Assembly (NCBI RefSeq): GCF_000246855.1
Contig: NC_016609.1
Location: 1-64,000 of the forward strand
DNA: 64,000 nucleotides
DNA from: Niastella koreensis GR20-10
Lineage (GTDB): Bacteria; Bacteroidota; Bacteroidia; Chitinophagales; Chitinophagaceae
Direction: 5' to 3'
Of the stretch, positions 45,057 to 53,535 are shown piece by piece (within the stretch, counting starts at the first letter, position 1; every line of letters starts with the position of its first letter). Made by a program: the position numbers and the translations under genes. Below the pieces are notes generated by a model. That model was given only the letters and a program-made list of their open reading frames with translations. It was not told the DNA's origin and ran no database searches.

Positions 45057-45206
45057 ATTCGGAATTTGTATACAAATATATACAAAGGATACCGGGTGTT
45101 TGTTGTCTCCGGGATGTTTTGTATTAACTTCCCCCTCCACGTTTAATTCATGGACAAGCACCGGCGATGGTTTTGGGCTTATGGACAGGATCCTCAGGCT
45201 TTTCTT

Positions 45207-45563
45207 TTATGCCATGTATTTAGAAAGTTGCAGGAAATCGCCATCTATTATTAACAACTTCACCCCATTTTCTGTAAACGATCTGTGACTGCTAAGGTCA
45301 TCCGATACCACATATGTCATACCCTGGCCAAGCCTGAATTGTTGGCCGTTATCCAACTCGCTGATAAATTCTCCTTCGAGGCAATGAACGATATGGCCTT
45401 TTTTACACCAGTGATCGGCCAGGTATCCCTTTGAGTAGTCAACTTTTCTAATACGTAGTCCTTCTAATTGCAGGGTTCGCCAAACGGCTGTGCCGGTGGT
45501 TCCCGCATGTTCAGTTTCAGGAATAAGGTCCCAGTCAATTGTTTGAAAGTTAAAGTGGCTCAT
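45207..45563 (-). CDS. DHCW-motif cupin
   Basis: 118 aa from ATG 45563 (a second ATG at 45581 adds six residues). Cupin beta-barrel with ADHWCKKGHIVHCLEGEF, the DHCW signature, and a second cupin motif FRLGQGMTYVVSDD. The His and Glu likely bind a metal. Physiological role unknown. The aquaporin gene lies 18 bases upstream in the same direction. Confidence 0.88.
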   Translation of the reverse strand: MSHFNFQTIDWDLIPETEHAGTTGTAVWRTLQLEGLRIRKVDYSKGYLADHWCKKGHIVHCLEGEFISELDNGQQFRLGQGMTYVVSDDLSSHRSFTENGVKLLIIDGDFLQLSKYMA

Positions 45564-45599
45564 GCTTTCAAAGATACCCAAAAAGCCATGATCCCGGAT

Positions 45600-46238
<639 letters not shown>

Positions 46239-46256
46239 TTAAGCGTTAAAAGAAAA

Positions 46257-46874
46257 CTACGTGATGGTAAGGCCTTTGCCCAATTGCTTTAAACAGGAAT
46301 TGAGCGTTTGCGAGTCCATGGTCAGTTTCCTGCAACAGTCTTTTGGTACAATGGCTACCTGGCCGGTTTCAAAAGTGGGGGCTGAAGGAAAAAAAACAGT
46401 TGTATCGCCGTTGTCGGCTATATTGATCAGGTAGGCTGGCTTCCAGTATTCCTGGGTTTTTACAAGGCAGGTTTCAAAAACAGGCTCTTTTTCTTCAGGC
46501 GCGACGCCGATCTTTTTTTGTGTTTCTTTTTTCAGGTCGGTATAGCCGGGAATAAATCCTGCCAGTTTACTATCTATGGAATCACTCATTCTTTTGAAGA
46601 ACGTAAGCCGTACCAGGAAGCCAGCGATCAAACAAAGCAGGAATAGTAACACCAGCGCCACCAGCACATTCCCGCCAGGGCCCAGCAATGTATCGATGAA
46701 AAGTAGTTTTGATACTTTGTCTGCCACGGCCATGATCTTGTCCCAGAATTTGCTAATCAGCGCCACTGCAACAAGTACCGGCATTAAAAAGATAAAACCG
46801 GTAATAATATGCCGGCGGATAATTTTGTACATGCTTCTCATTGCTGTTTCAACTCCGTCAACAAATTTGGCCAT
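46257..46874 (-). CDS. DUF502 membrane protein
   Basis: 205 aa from ATG 46874: two N-terminal membrane helices (HIITGFIFLMPVLVAVALIS; GGNVLVALVLLFLLCLIAG), then a basic cytosolic or periplasmic domain containing GFIPGYTDLKKE and the ending VAIVPKDCCRKLTM. Family of unknown function; DUF502 proteins are often next to transport or stress genes. It precedes the aquaporin gene with 27 bases between, so may be the first gene of that set. Confidence 0.78.
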   Translation of the reverse strand: MAKFVDGVETAMRSMYKIIRRHIITGFIFLMPVLVAVALISKFWDKIMAVADKVSKLLFIDTLLGPGGNVLVALVLLFLLCLIAGFLVRLTFFKRMSDSIDSKLAGFIPGYTDLKKETQKKIGVAPEEKEPVFETCLVKTQEYWKPAYLINIADNGDTTVFFPSAPTFETGQVAIVPKDCCRKLTMDSQTLNSCLKQLGKGLTIT

Positions 46875-47042
46875 TTTCAATTTCTTTTACTGGCGGACAG
46901 CTGATTTTACCGTAAAGTATTTCACTTAAAATATGTTGTGTGCTTAAAAACAGCCGGTAACAGCCTGGTGTGTTTTACGGTGAAACACGTACAAATGATT
47001 GCTGGCCGGTAATTATTGAGTTATTTTAAGCAAACAGTTGCT

Positions 47043-47144
47043 ATGAGAAAAACGCTCTTTCTTTCAGCTTTTTATAGCGCTTTTGTGATGGGTGGCTATG
47101 CCCAGGATGCTACTACGGCATTTGAATTTTCAGGACACAATTAA
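47043..47144 (+). pseudogene. Porin-type leader remnant
   Basis: 33 codons: MRKTLFLSAFYSAFVMGGYAQ is a complete signal peptide, followed by DATTAFEFSGHN and a stop. In Bacteroidota beta-barrel porins often begin this way (AFTFSGYVDxYY) and often stand beside beta-carbonic anhydrases. So the first 30 codons of such a gene seem to survive, with the rest deleted up to the carbonic anhydrase 26 bases downstream. Alternatively a tiny leader peptide. Confidence 0.45.
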
Positions 47145-47169
47145 AAAAGAAAGAATAAATCCGGTGTGT

Positions 47170-47895
47170 ATGCGTAATTGTATTCTTATTATCGCCTTGT
47201 GGTGGTGCATGGCTTGCCAACGGGGGCAATTGAAACCCATTGCGCTTCCCGCTGATTCAAAACCGGCTACGGCCCCATCTTATGTTCCATCCCTTAAGCC
47301 GGCTGCCAATGAGATCCTGGCGAAGTTAAAAGCAGGCAATGCCAACTTTGTGGCCAGGTTTTCTTTTGTGAATGTTCACTCCGACAGCTCCTATAATTAT
47401 TACGATCAGATAATAAGATCGGGGAAGGATCAGCACCCTATGGCCTGTGTGCTAACCTGTATGGATTCAAGGGTGCCGCCTGAAATTATTTTTGATGAGG
47501 GCATCGGGAATTTGTTTGTGTTACGGGTTGCCGGCAACATCCAGGACGATGATATCCTGGGAAGCATTGAATATGCAGTGGCTGAAAAGAATATAAAACT
47601 AATTGTAGTAATGGGGCATACCAATTGCGGGGCCATCGCCGCCGCCTTTGGCAATGTTGATTCATCGGCCAAAGAATTGTACGAGTTAATTGCTCATGTT
47701 AAAAGAGCTAAAGTGCCTAATGATCAGCCGCCTTACAATGCTACCGCTAAAAATAATGTAGCGCTTACCATGGAAGATATTTTACAACACAGTTCTACGG
47801 TAAAGAAAAAATACGATGATAAGGAATTGATGCTGGTAGGTGCATTGTATAATGTTAGCAATGGTAAGGTTAGCTGGAAGGACCTGGATTGGTGA
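47170..47895 (+). CDS. Beta-carbonic anhydrase, lipoprotein
   Basis: 241 aa from ATG 47170 (a longer frame back to 47092 has no signal and overlaps the remnant). Lipoprotein signal MRNCILIIALWWCMACQ, Cys about 16. Zinc ligands Cys97 and Asp99 (CMDSR), His150 and Cys153 (GHTNCG). Interconverts CO2 and bicarbonate, here in the periplasm or outer envelope. Preceded by the porin leader remnant. Confidence 0.92.
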   Translation: MRNCILIIALWWCMACQRGQLKPIALPADSKPATAPSYVPSLKPAANEILAKLKAGNANFVARFSFVNVHSDSSYNYYDQIIRSGKDQHPMACVLTCMDSRVPPEIIFDEGIGNLFVLRVAGNIQDDDILGSIEYAVAEKNIKLIVVMGHTNCGAIAAAFGNVDSSAKELYELIAHVKRAKVPNDQPPYNATAKNNVALTMEDILQHSSTVKKKYDDKELMLVGALYNVSNGKVSWKDLDW

Positions 47896-47898
47896 CCG

Positions 47899-50079
47899 TT
47901 ACAATAATGAGGCATGGAATTGCTTTGCTTCTGCCATCGCCTGGCGGCAGGTATCAGTTATTTTATGGAGCGTATTACGTAGTTGTGTATTATCCCGGTT
48001 GCCTGCTTCCACTTCATCCAACAGCGGATTGAGCGTATCATTCAATCCCATCACCGAAATGGTAGTTTTTAAATTATGGGCAATCCTTTTCATCGCGTCG
48101 GTATTGCCTTCCTGCAAAGCCATTTCCAGTTGTTGCAGGGCAACAGGAACCGCCTGTAGAAATTTCTGGGTTACATCCTTCTCATAGTTTTTATTCCCGG
48201 CGCTTACGTCTTTCAGATAATCCAGCTGAATGAAATTATAGTTGTTTGTTTCTTCGCTGGGTTTGGGAGTTTCCGTTTTCACTACCGGTTGCGCGAAGGA
48301 GGTGAAACGGTTTATCAGGTCACGCAACTGGTCCTGTTTTACGGGCTTGGTGATGTAATCGTTCATACCATAACTCAAACACTTTTCTTTTTCACCCGGC
48401 AGGGCATGCGCCGTCATGGCAACAATAGGAACGGTTAACTTTAACTCATTGCGGATTTTTCTGGCAGCGGTATAGCCATCCATTACCGGCATTTGAATAT
48501 CCATCAGCACCAGGTTAAATTCTTTCTTTTTTAATAGTTCGATGGCTTCCTGGCCATTGTTGGCAATAGCAAAAGGAATGTTCCAGTTCCTGAAAATATG
48601 ACTGAGCAGGCTTTGATTGGCCTCATTGTCTTCCGTGATCAGAATATGGAGATTGGTATGGGTATTGTTTGCGATCGGCAATTCTGAGATGCCAAGGTTG
48701 TTGCGAATTTGTTGGGTCGAAATAAAATAGGGGAGCGTAATGGTGAAAGCTGTACCGGTGCCCGGTGTGCTTTCAACTGTGATAGTTCCTTTCAACAGAT
48801 CAACCAGGTCTTTCACGATTGATAAGCCCAAGCCGGTTCCGCCATATTGCCGGGTAATGGTATCATCAGCCTGCTGAAACCGGCCAAAGATCTCTTTCAG
48901 TTTTTGCGGTTCAATCCCAATTCCCGTATCCCTGATAACAAATTGGAGCGTCACAATATTATCAATGATCTCTTTTTTGATGATCCGTAGATCTATAGCT
49001 CCTTTTTCGGTAAACTTGATCGCATTGCCCAACAGGTTATTGATTATTTGCGTCAGCCTCACCGGGTCGCCTTCCAGGATATCGGGCAAAGAATTATCGA
49101 TGGCGATGGTTAAGCTGATGCTTTTGGACATCACCTTTTGCTGTACCATCAGTTCTATGGAGTTTACCAGTCCCCTCAGGCTGAAGGGCAGTTTTTCTAT
49201 CCGCATCATGCCGGCTTCGATCTTTGAAATGTCCAGGATATCGTTTACGATCGTCAGCAGGTTCTCGCCCGAACTTTGAATGGTAGTTACAAAGTGTTTG
49301 GCGTCATCATCCATTCTTTTTTGCGATAGTAATTGTGTAAATCCAAGGATGGCGTTCATTGGCGTGCGGATTTCATGGCTCATGTTGGCCAGAAAGTTTT
49401 CTTTGACTCTTGCCGTTTCGCGAACTTTTTTTTCAGACCGGATCAGTTTCTGCATGATGTGCAGGATATACCATAGCAACACACCGGTTGCAAGTAATAC
49501 CAGGGCAATGAGCATATAACTGAATTCAAGCGCCTTTTGTCCGCTGCGTTGAACGGAGTTGGTTATTACTGCCAATTCATCCCGCCGGGCTTCGGTTACG
49601 TCCCGCACCGTGCTTTCAATATCATAGGAAACCCATTCGGGCAGGTTGGCCTTAATGGTATCTTCGGCAGCCTGTACACTGTGCCGGTGATAAGCATGCA
49701 GCACGTTATGAAAGAGATTGATCTTTTTTTGAATGGTAGTGTCGAGTTTATGAATGAGGGCAACGGTATGTGAGTCGCCGGGAATGGCCATCAGAAATTG
49801 TTGAGATCGCTGGATCTCTTCAAATTCAACATTCAACCCGGTTAAATAGCTGGTGTCGCCCGATTCAATAAATCCGCGGATCTTTCTTTCAATCACCACT
49901 TTGCTTTTAGTGGCATTCAACATATTCTCGGTGATCCGGAATTCGCCCATGAGCTTTCTGTTGGCCTTGATGAGGGAATTCAGGTGTTTGGTTGAATTGT
50001 ACTCCACGTAAATGAGTACAATCGTTCCGGCAAGGAATGCAGCGAGAATATAGAATATGATCCTTTTTCCTGACATCAT
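47899..50079 (-). CDS. Hybrid sensor kinase with receiver and Hpt domains
   Basis: 726 aa. Two membrane helices (about 8-25 and 190-207) enclose a CHASE3-like helical sensor; then HisKA with His235 (SHEIRTPMN), HATPase (GTGLGLSIVK), receiver (LVLMDIQMPVMDG) and a C-terminal histidine phosphotransfer domain (AHNLKTTISV). A complete phosphorelay in one chain. The LytTR regulator gene 89 bases upstream in the same direction is the likely partner. Confidence 0.93.
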   Translation of the reverse strand: MMSGKRIIFYILAAFLAGTIVLIYVEYNSTKHLNSLIKANRKLMGEFRITENMLNATKSKVVIERKIRGFIESGDTSYLTGLNVEFEEIQRSQQFLMAIPGDSHTVALIHKLDTTIQKKINLFHNVLHAYHRHSVQAAEDTIKANLPEWVSYDIESTVRDVTEARRDELAVITNSVQRSGQKALEFSYMLIALVLLATGVLLWYILHIMQKLIRSEKKVRETARVKENFLANMSHEIRTPMNAILGFTQLLSQKRMDDDAKHFVTTIQSSGENLLTIVNDILDISKIEAGMMRIEKLPFSLRGLVNSIELMVQQKVMSKSISLTIAIDNSLPDILEGDPVRLTQIINNLLGNAIKFTEKGAIDLRIIKKEIIDNIVTLQFVIRDTGIGIEPQKLKEIFGRFQQADDTITRQYGGTGLGLSIVKDLVDLLKGTITVESTPGTGTAFTITLPYFISTQQIRNNLGISELPIANNTHTNLHILITEDNEANQSLLSHIFRNWNIPFAIANNGQEAIELLKKKEFNLVLMDIQMPVMDGYTAARKIRNELKLTVPIVAMTAHALPGEKEKCLSYGMNDYITKPVKQDQLRDLINRFTSFAQPVVKTETPKPSEETNNYNFIQLDYLKDVSAGNKNYEKDVTQKFLQAVPVALQQLEMALQEGNTDAMKRIAHNLKTTISVMGLNDTLNPLLDEVEAGNRDNTQLRNTLHKITDTCRQAMAEAKQFHASLL

Positions 50080-50168
50080 GCTAATTTAATTGTGCATTGC
50101 CAATGGGGAAGGGGGTACTCTGCAAAAAAGGAAAATCGGTCGGTAAAAAAGGGATATTGAGCGATGGT

Positions 50169-50861
50169 CTATAACACATTCATTCTCTTATTTAAAGTGG
50201 CCCTGTAGGCATCGGCTACCGGTACTGTTTTTTCATTCACAATAAGTACGCCGTCGCGGATCGTGTCTATTTTGTCGATGGCTACAATAAATGACCGGTG
50301 CACCCGCAGGAATTTCTGTGCAGGCAGGTGTTGTTCCACCGCTTTTAGCGAGTTGTGAATAGCATAGAACCGCTGGCCGGTATGCAGTTTTACATAATCG
50401 CCCATGGCCTCCGCAAAAAGAATATCATCCAGTTCAAGCCGCCGCACAATATTCGAATCCCTGATGAATATGAAATCATTACTGGCATTGAATTGGGCTT
50501 CCTTGCTTTCCAGCAGGTCCCGGGCTTTATCGATGGCCTGAATAAAACGGCTGGTAGTAACCGGTTTTACGATATAGTCAACCACATTCAGCTCAAAGGC
50601 ATCCACCGCATATTCTTTTTTGGAGGTAGTGAAAATGATCAGGGGCCGTTTGGCGCCCAGGTTCTTTATCAGTTCCAGGCCTGTCATCCCGGGCATTTCA
50701 ATATCCAACAGGATAACATCTACGGCTTCCTGCTGCAGTAAATTATAGGCCTGCAGGGCATCGGCGCATTCCCCAACAACCGTACAATCTTTTATCCGGC
50801 TGGCCAACTGAAGCAGTGTTGTTCTGGCTATTTCGTTATCGTCTACGATCAGGACATTCAT
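50169..50861 (-). CDS. LytTR-family response regulator
   Basis: 230 aa: receiver (DD 7-8, phospho-acceptor Asp53 in LLDIEMPG, Thr and Lys in TSKKE, VKPV) and C-terminal LytTR domain (about 125-230; KFLRVHRSFIVAIDKI). LytTR proteins bind direct repeats about 21 bp apart; a suitable set lies at 52763-52817. Pairs with the hybrid kinase downstream. Confidence 0.93.
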   Translation of the reverse strand: MNVLIVDDNEIARTTLLQLASRIKDCTVVGECADALQAYNLLQQEAVDVILLDIEMPGMTGLELIKNLGAKRPLIIFTTSKKEYAVDAFELNVVDYIVKPVTTSRFIQAIDKARDLLESKEAQFNASNDFIFIRDSNIVRRLELDDILFAEAMGDYVKLHTGQRFYAIHNSLKAVEQHLPAQKFLRVHRSFIVAIDKIDTIRDGVLIVNEKTVPVADAYRATLNKRMNVL

Positions 50862-51007
50862 ATCTTAAAGATAAAGAATATGGCCGACTTGCCAAATGAC
50901 CTGCTTACCGATCGGTTTGCCTTGTTCAACGACTGGCCCTTTACCACCCATTCCTGCTGCAGTAAGTTGCACCTGCATTACAACCACTAACAATAAAACA
51001 ATCAATC

Positions 51008-51481
51008 ATGAAAACGAATATAGGTATCAGTGAAACCAACACCGCCGAAGTGGCGCATGAACTGAGCAAAATACTGGCCGATGAATTTGTGTTGTATACA
51101 AAAGCAAGGAATGCCCATTGGAATGTAGAAGGCCCTGATTTTGTGAATAAGCATTTGTTTTTTGAAACCCAGTACAATGAGCTGGCAGATATCGTAGATA
51201 ACGTAGCGGAAAGGATCCGGCAATTGGGACATTATGCGCCGGCCACGCTGGGCGCCTACCTGGAGCTGACAGAATTAACGGAAATACACCGGCAGCGAAA
51301 TGACGGCATTGGGTTCATTAAGGAATTGCTGGAAGATCACGAGCACATCATTTTCACCTTGCGGAAACACATCGGGGCATTTGCCAGCCAGTATCACGAT
51401 GAAGGCACCAGCGATTTCATTACGGGATTAATGGAGAAGCATGAAAAGATGGCCTGGTTTTTAAGAGCGCATTTGCAGTAA
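51008..51481 (+). CDS. dps: Dps-family ferritin-like DNA-protection protein
   Basis: 157 aa, ferritin-like. The ferroxidase-type pattern NAHWNVEGPDFVNKHLFFETQYNELADIVD supplies the His, Asp and Glu of the Dps inter-subunit site. Stores iron and protects DNA from peroxide damage. Monocistronic; no tandem operator seen. Confidence 0.93.
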   Translation: MKTNIGISETNTAEVAHELSKILADEFVLYTKARNAHWNVEGPDFVNKHLFFETQYNELADIVDNVAERIRQLGHYAPATLGAYLELTELTEIHRQRNDGIGFIKELLEDHEHIIFTLRKHIGAFASQYHDEGTSDFITGLMEKHEKMAWFLRAHLQ

Positions 51482-51498
51482 GGTCTTTCCAACTCCAC

Positions 51499-52086
51499 CT
51501 ACTTCCCAAATTTAGAACCCTTCCACGCATTCAACATCTGTTGCCCTTTTTCTTCTTCTTTATACACGATGTTTAGCGAAAATTCTCTTTTGCCGAAGAG
51601 CCGGTAATACATCAAAGAGTGTAGAACCATTTTATTAGGATAGGTAACAGTGGTTACAAATGTATTGAACTCCAGGTTGCTGATTTTCTCTATTCTCGTA
51701 GTAGTATCAACCTTAACTCCCTGCAGTTGGGTAGTTATAGTCTTATAGAGCATATTATTGATTGCCTGTTTGGTTTCTAAATAATCACCATCAACGGCAG
51801 GATTAAAAGGCTGGTAACTACAATCAATATGATTCATTAGATCAGTCTTGACTGAAAACAGCAGGGTGGCGTGATTCTCCACTTTTGTATTATTGGCCTT
51901 GTCCATAACAGCAGCTCCTTTGCTTTCCAATCTGGCCATTTCTGCAGAATCAATGGATACAAAATTATCCGGAAGGGTAATGCTCCAGTTGAATGCTGCA
52001 CTGTAAAATTCTTTTTTAGGATTGGTTTGTGCGGTACAAACTTGAACGCCTGCTAACAGGCATAACAGGAAGAATATGCTTTTCAT
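51499..52086 (-). CDS. Exported hypothetical protein, 195 aa
   Basis: Signal peptide MKSIFFLLCLLAGVQVCTAQ, then a soluble domain opening with FNWSITLPDNFVSID, as in the small PsbP/Mog1-like export family, and a conserved-looking FVTTVTYPNKMVLHSL stretch. I cannot name a function. Monocistronic, between dps and a secreted fragment. Confidence 0.72.
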   Translation of the reverse strand: MKSIFFLLCLLAGVQVCTAQTNPKKEFYSAAFNWSITLPDNFVSIDSAEMARLESKGAAVMDKANNTKVENHATLLFSVKTDLMNHIDCSYQPFNPAVDGDYLETKQAINNMLYKTITTQLQGVKVDTTTRIEKISNLEFNTFVTTVTYPNKMVLHSLMYYRLFGKREFSLNIVYKEEEKGQQMLNAWKGSKFGK

Positions 52087-52232
52087 CAGGAAGATATTGG
52101 GTTATAATACCACAAGGTTATAAAAACTATTTATAAAACATAGCATCGATACTGTTTATAAATAACCAGATGGTACAGGATAATTTTTCATCTACAGGGG
52201 TAGCTTTACAGCGCTAGCTAATCTATTGCCGT

Positions 52233-52592
52233 ATGATGAATTACAGATCACTCTTTTTTAATATTATTGTTATTGTTGCTTCGTTCAATGCCATTGCCCA
52301 GGAAAAGCTGGCGGCTCAAACAGCCTTAAAACCGGTTGCGTTTTCGGTAAAACCTTCTCAAGGATATACGTTCCGGTTAACAAACCCCTGCTATCCTTTT
52401 CATGGTAATAAAAATTCCATCGTGCGTACAGCGCCGGCATTGGCTGAGCTCACCGGCGCCTGCATAGAAATATTGAATCCATCTTCAATGTCATTATACC
52501 AGATCACCTGGTTGCCACAAATGGCTACCACCCAAAATCACCACCTTCTTTGCCATATTGTTTTTCCTGCCATTTCTCAGGTTCGATCTTAA
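52233..52592 (+). CDS. Secreted N-terminal fragment, probably truncated
   Basis: 119 codons, of which the first about 55 look real: signal peptide MMNYRSLFFNIIVIVASFNAIAQ and a secreted linker. From about 52400 on, the frame is antisense to the disrupted gene on the minus strand, so its C-terminal half is likely fortuitous. Best read as the 5' remnant of a deleted exported protein gene. Confidence 0.3.
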   Translation: MMNYRSLFFNIIVIVASFNAIAQEKLAAQTALKPVAFSVKPSQGYTFRLTNPCYPFHGNKNSIVRTAPALAELTGACIEILNPSSMSLYQITWLPQMATTQNHHLLCHIVFPAISQVRS

Positions 52593-52686
52593 TGAGCTTC
52601 CAAAAGTTGGCCAGTTCTCCTGTAAGACGATTTTCAGTTGTGATGATCTTATCGTATAATTCGTTAAAGGAAATAGGTTCCCACAT
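52400..52686 (-). pseudogene. Frameshifted small hypothetical gene
   Basis: Minus strand: reading from ATG 52686 gives MWEPISFNELYDKIITTENR... to GGDFGW then stop at 52525 (53 aa). If one T is restored in the TTTT run near 52535, the frame continues WVVAICGNQVIWYNDIEDGF to a stop at 52400. The two halves fit one protein of about 95 aa of a type common as small hypotheticals in Bacteroidota (PEKW... GGxFWVVAI... NDIEDGFN). Promoter TATATTTG lies at 52694-52701. So a one-base deletion, or an assembly error. Confidence 0.65.
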
Positions 52687-52762
52687 AGTACCTCAAATAT
52701 AAAAAAAGAATCCTTTTATGTGCCCCCGTAAGGAATTGTAAAGATTATTTAGAAAAGTAGTT

Positions 52763-52817
52763 TACACGTTTATTGCCCCATTTTACACGGCTATTGCCCA
52801 AAACTGCACGTTTATCA
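52763..52817 (+). promoter_or_regulatory. Three tandem 13-bp sites at 21-bp period (LytTR-like)
   Basis: TACACGTTTATTG (52763), TACACGGCTATTG (52784) and TGCACGTTTATCA (52805) follow each other at exactly 21-bp steps, just upstream of the lipoprotein gene at 52891. The last two strong units match 59913 and 59934. Compatible with the LytTR half-site consensus at eight of nine positions in units 1 and 3. Confidence 0.6.
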
Positions 52818-52890
52818 AATGAAATGGCTAATTATATTTTGGCATTACAATTTTATTTATTTTTCGGCTTAACAAACATTACAGTGCTGT

Positions 52891-53346
52891 ATGAAAATTT
52901 TCTATTTATTTTCTCTGATATGCCTGCTGCTGGCATCTTCCTGCATAAGAAGTAAAGACGATTGCCCGGGCAACTTATTGGATAAAGGCGACGACCGGTT
53001 AACCATTGTGAATAATTCATCGGAAAATGTAAATTTTACCTTCAGCTTTCAGTATCCACAAGACTCCGGTTATTTGGCGGCTTATGTTCCAACAGTGCAG
53101 TCAATAAATAACGATCCTATCTGGAATGTAGGGGCTAACAGCTCAAAAAAATACAAATCACGGGGCTGTTGGACTGCAGGTTTCGATCAACTTTTTCCTT
53201 CAGGCAAAATGCACATCCTGATCTTTAACATAGATTCAGTAAAGGCCTATCCGGCTGCAGAGATCATCAGCCGGGGCTTGTACAAAAGCTATCTGTACAC
53301 GCTGGATGAATTAATAGCCAACAACTGGCAGGTAGTATATCCTTAA
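52891..53346 (+). CDS. Hypothetical lipoprotein, 151 aa
   Basis: Lipoprotein signal MKIFYLFSLICLLLASSCIRS (Cys about 18). The rest is a soluble beta-rich domain (LTIVNNSSENVNFTFSFQYP) with four cysteines apart from the lipid Cys, and a RSKDDCP start. No family recognised. Preceded by the three-unit 21-bp repeat, so probably under two-component control. A terminator follows 49 bases after the stop codon. Confidence 0.7.
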   Translation: MKIFYLFSLICLLLASSCIRSKDDCPGNLLDKGDDRLTIVNNSSENVNFTFSFQYPQDSGYLAAYVPTVQSINNDPIWNVGANSSKKYKSRGCWTAGFDQLFPSGKMHILIFNIDSVKAYPAAEIISRGLYKSYLYTLDELIANNWQVVYP

Positions 53347-53394
53347 TGGAGTAAGAAAGTGGTAAAATAATAAATGATATTTTAATTTAATGGG

Positions 53395-53422
53395 ACGACC
53401 CCGGCGATACCGTCGGGGTCGT
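53395..53422 (+). terminator. GC-rich terminator of the lipoprotein gene
   Basis: 9-bp stem ACGACCCCG / CGGGGTCGT with a 10-base loop, then TTGCGTTTTG. Confidence 0.65.
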
Positions 53423-53535
53423 TTGCGTTTTGGGTACCCCATATTACCAAATTGTTACTCACTAGGGGATAGGAAGTCATTTCGTGTATACGCCTGTGGA
53501 TAGTATCTAAACCAACACTAAATACACGTTTACGT

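Noticed and set aside
53502-53534. TACACGTTTACG just before the second SusC gene
   Set aside because: A single resemblance to the LytTR-like unit; no second unit 21 bp upstream and it overlaps the start region.
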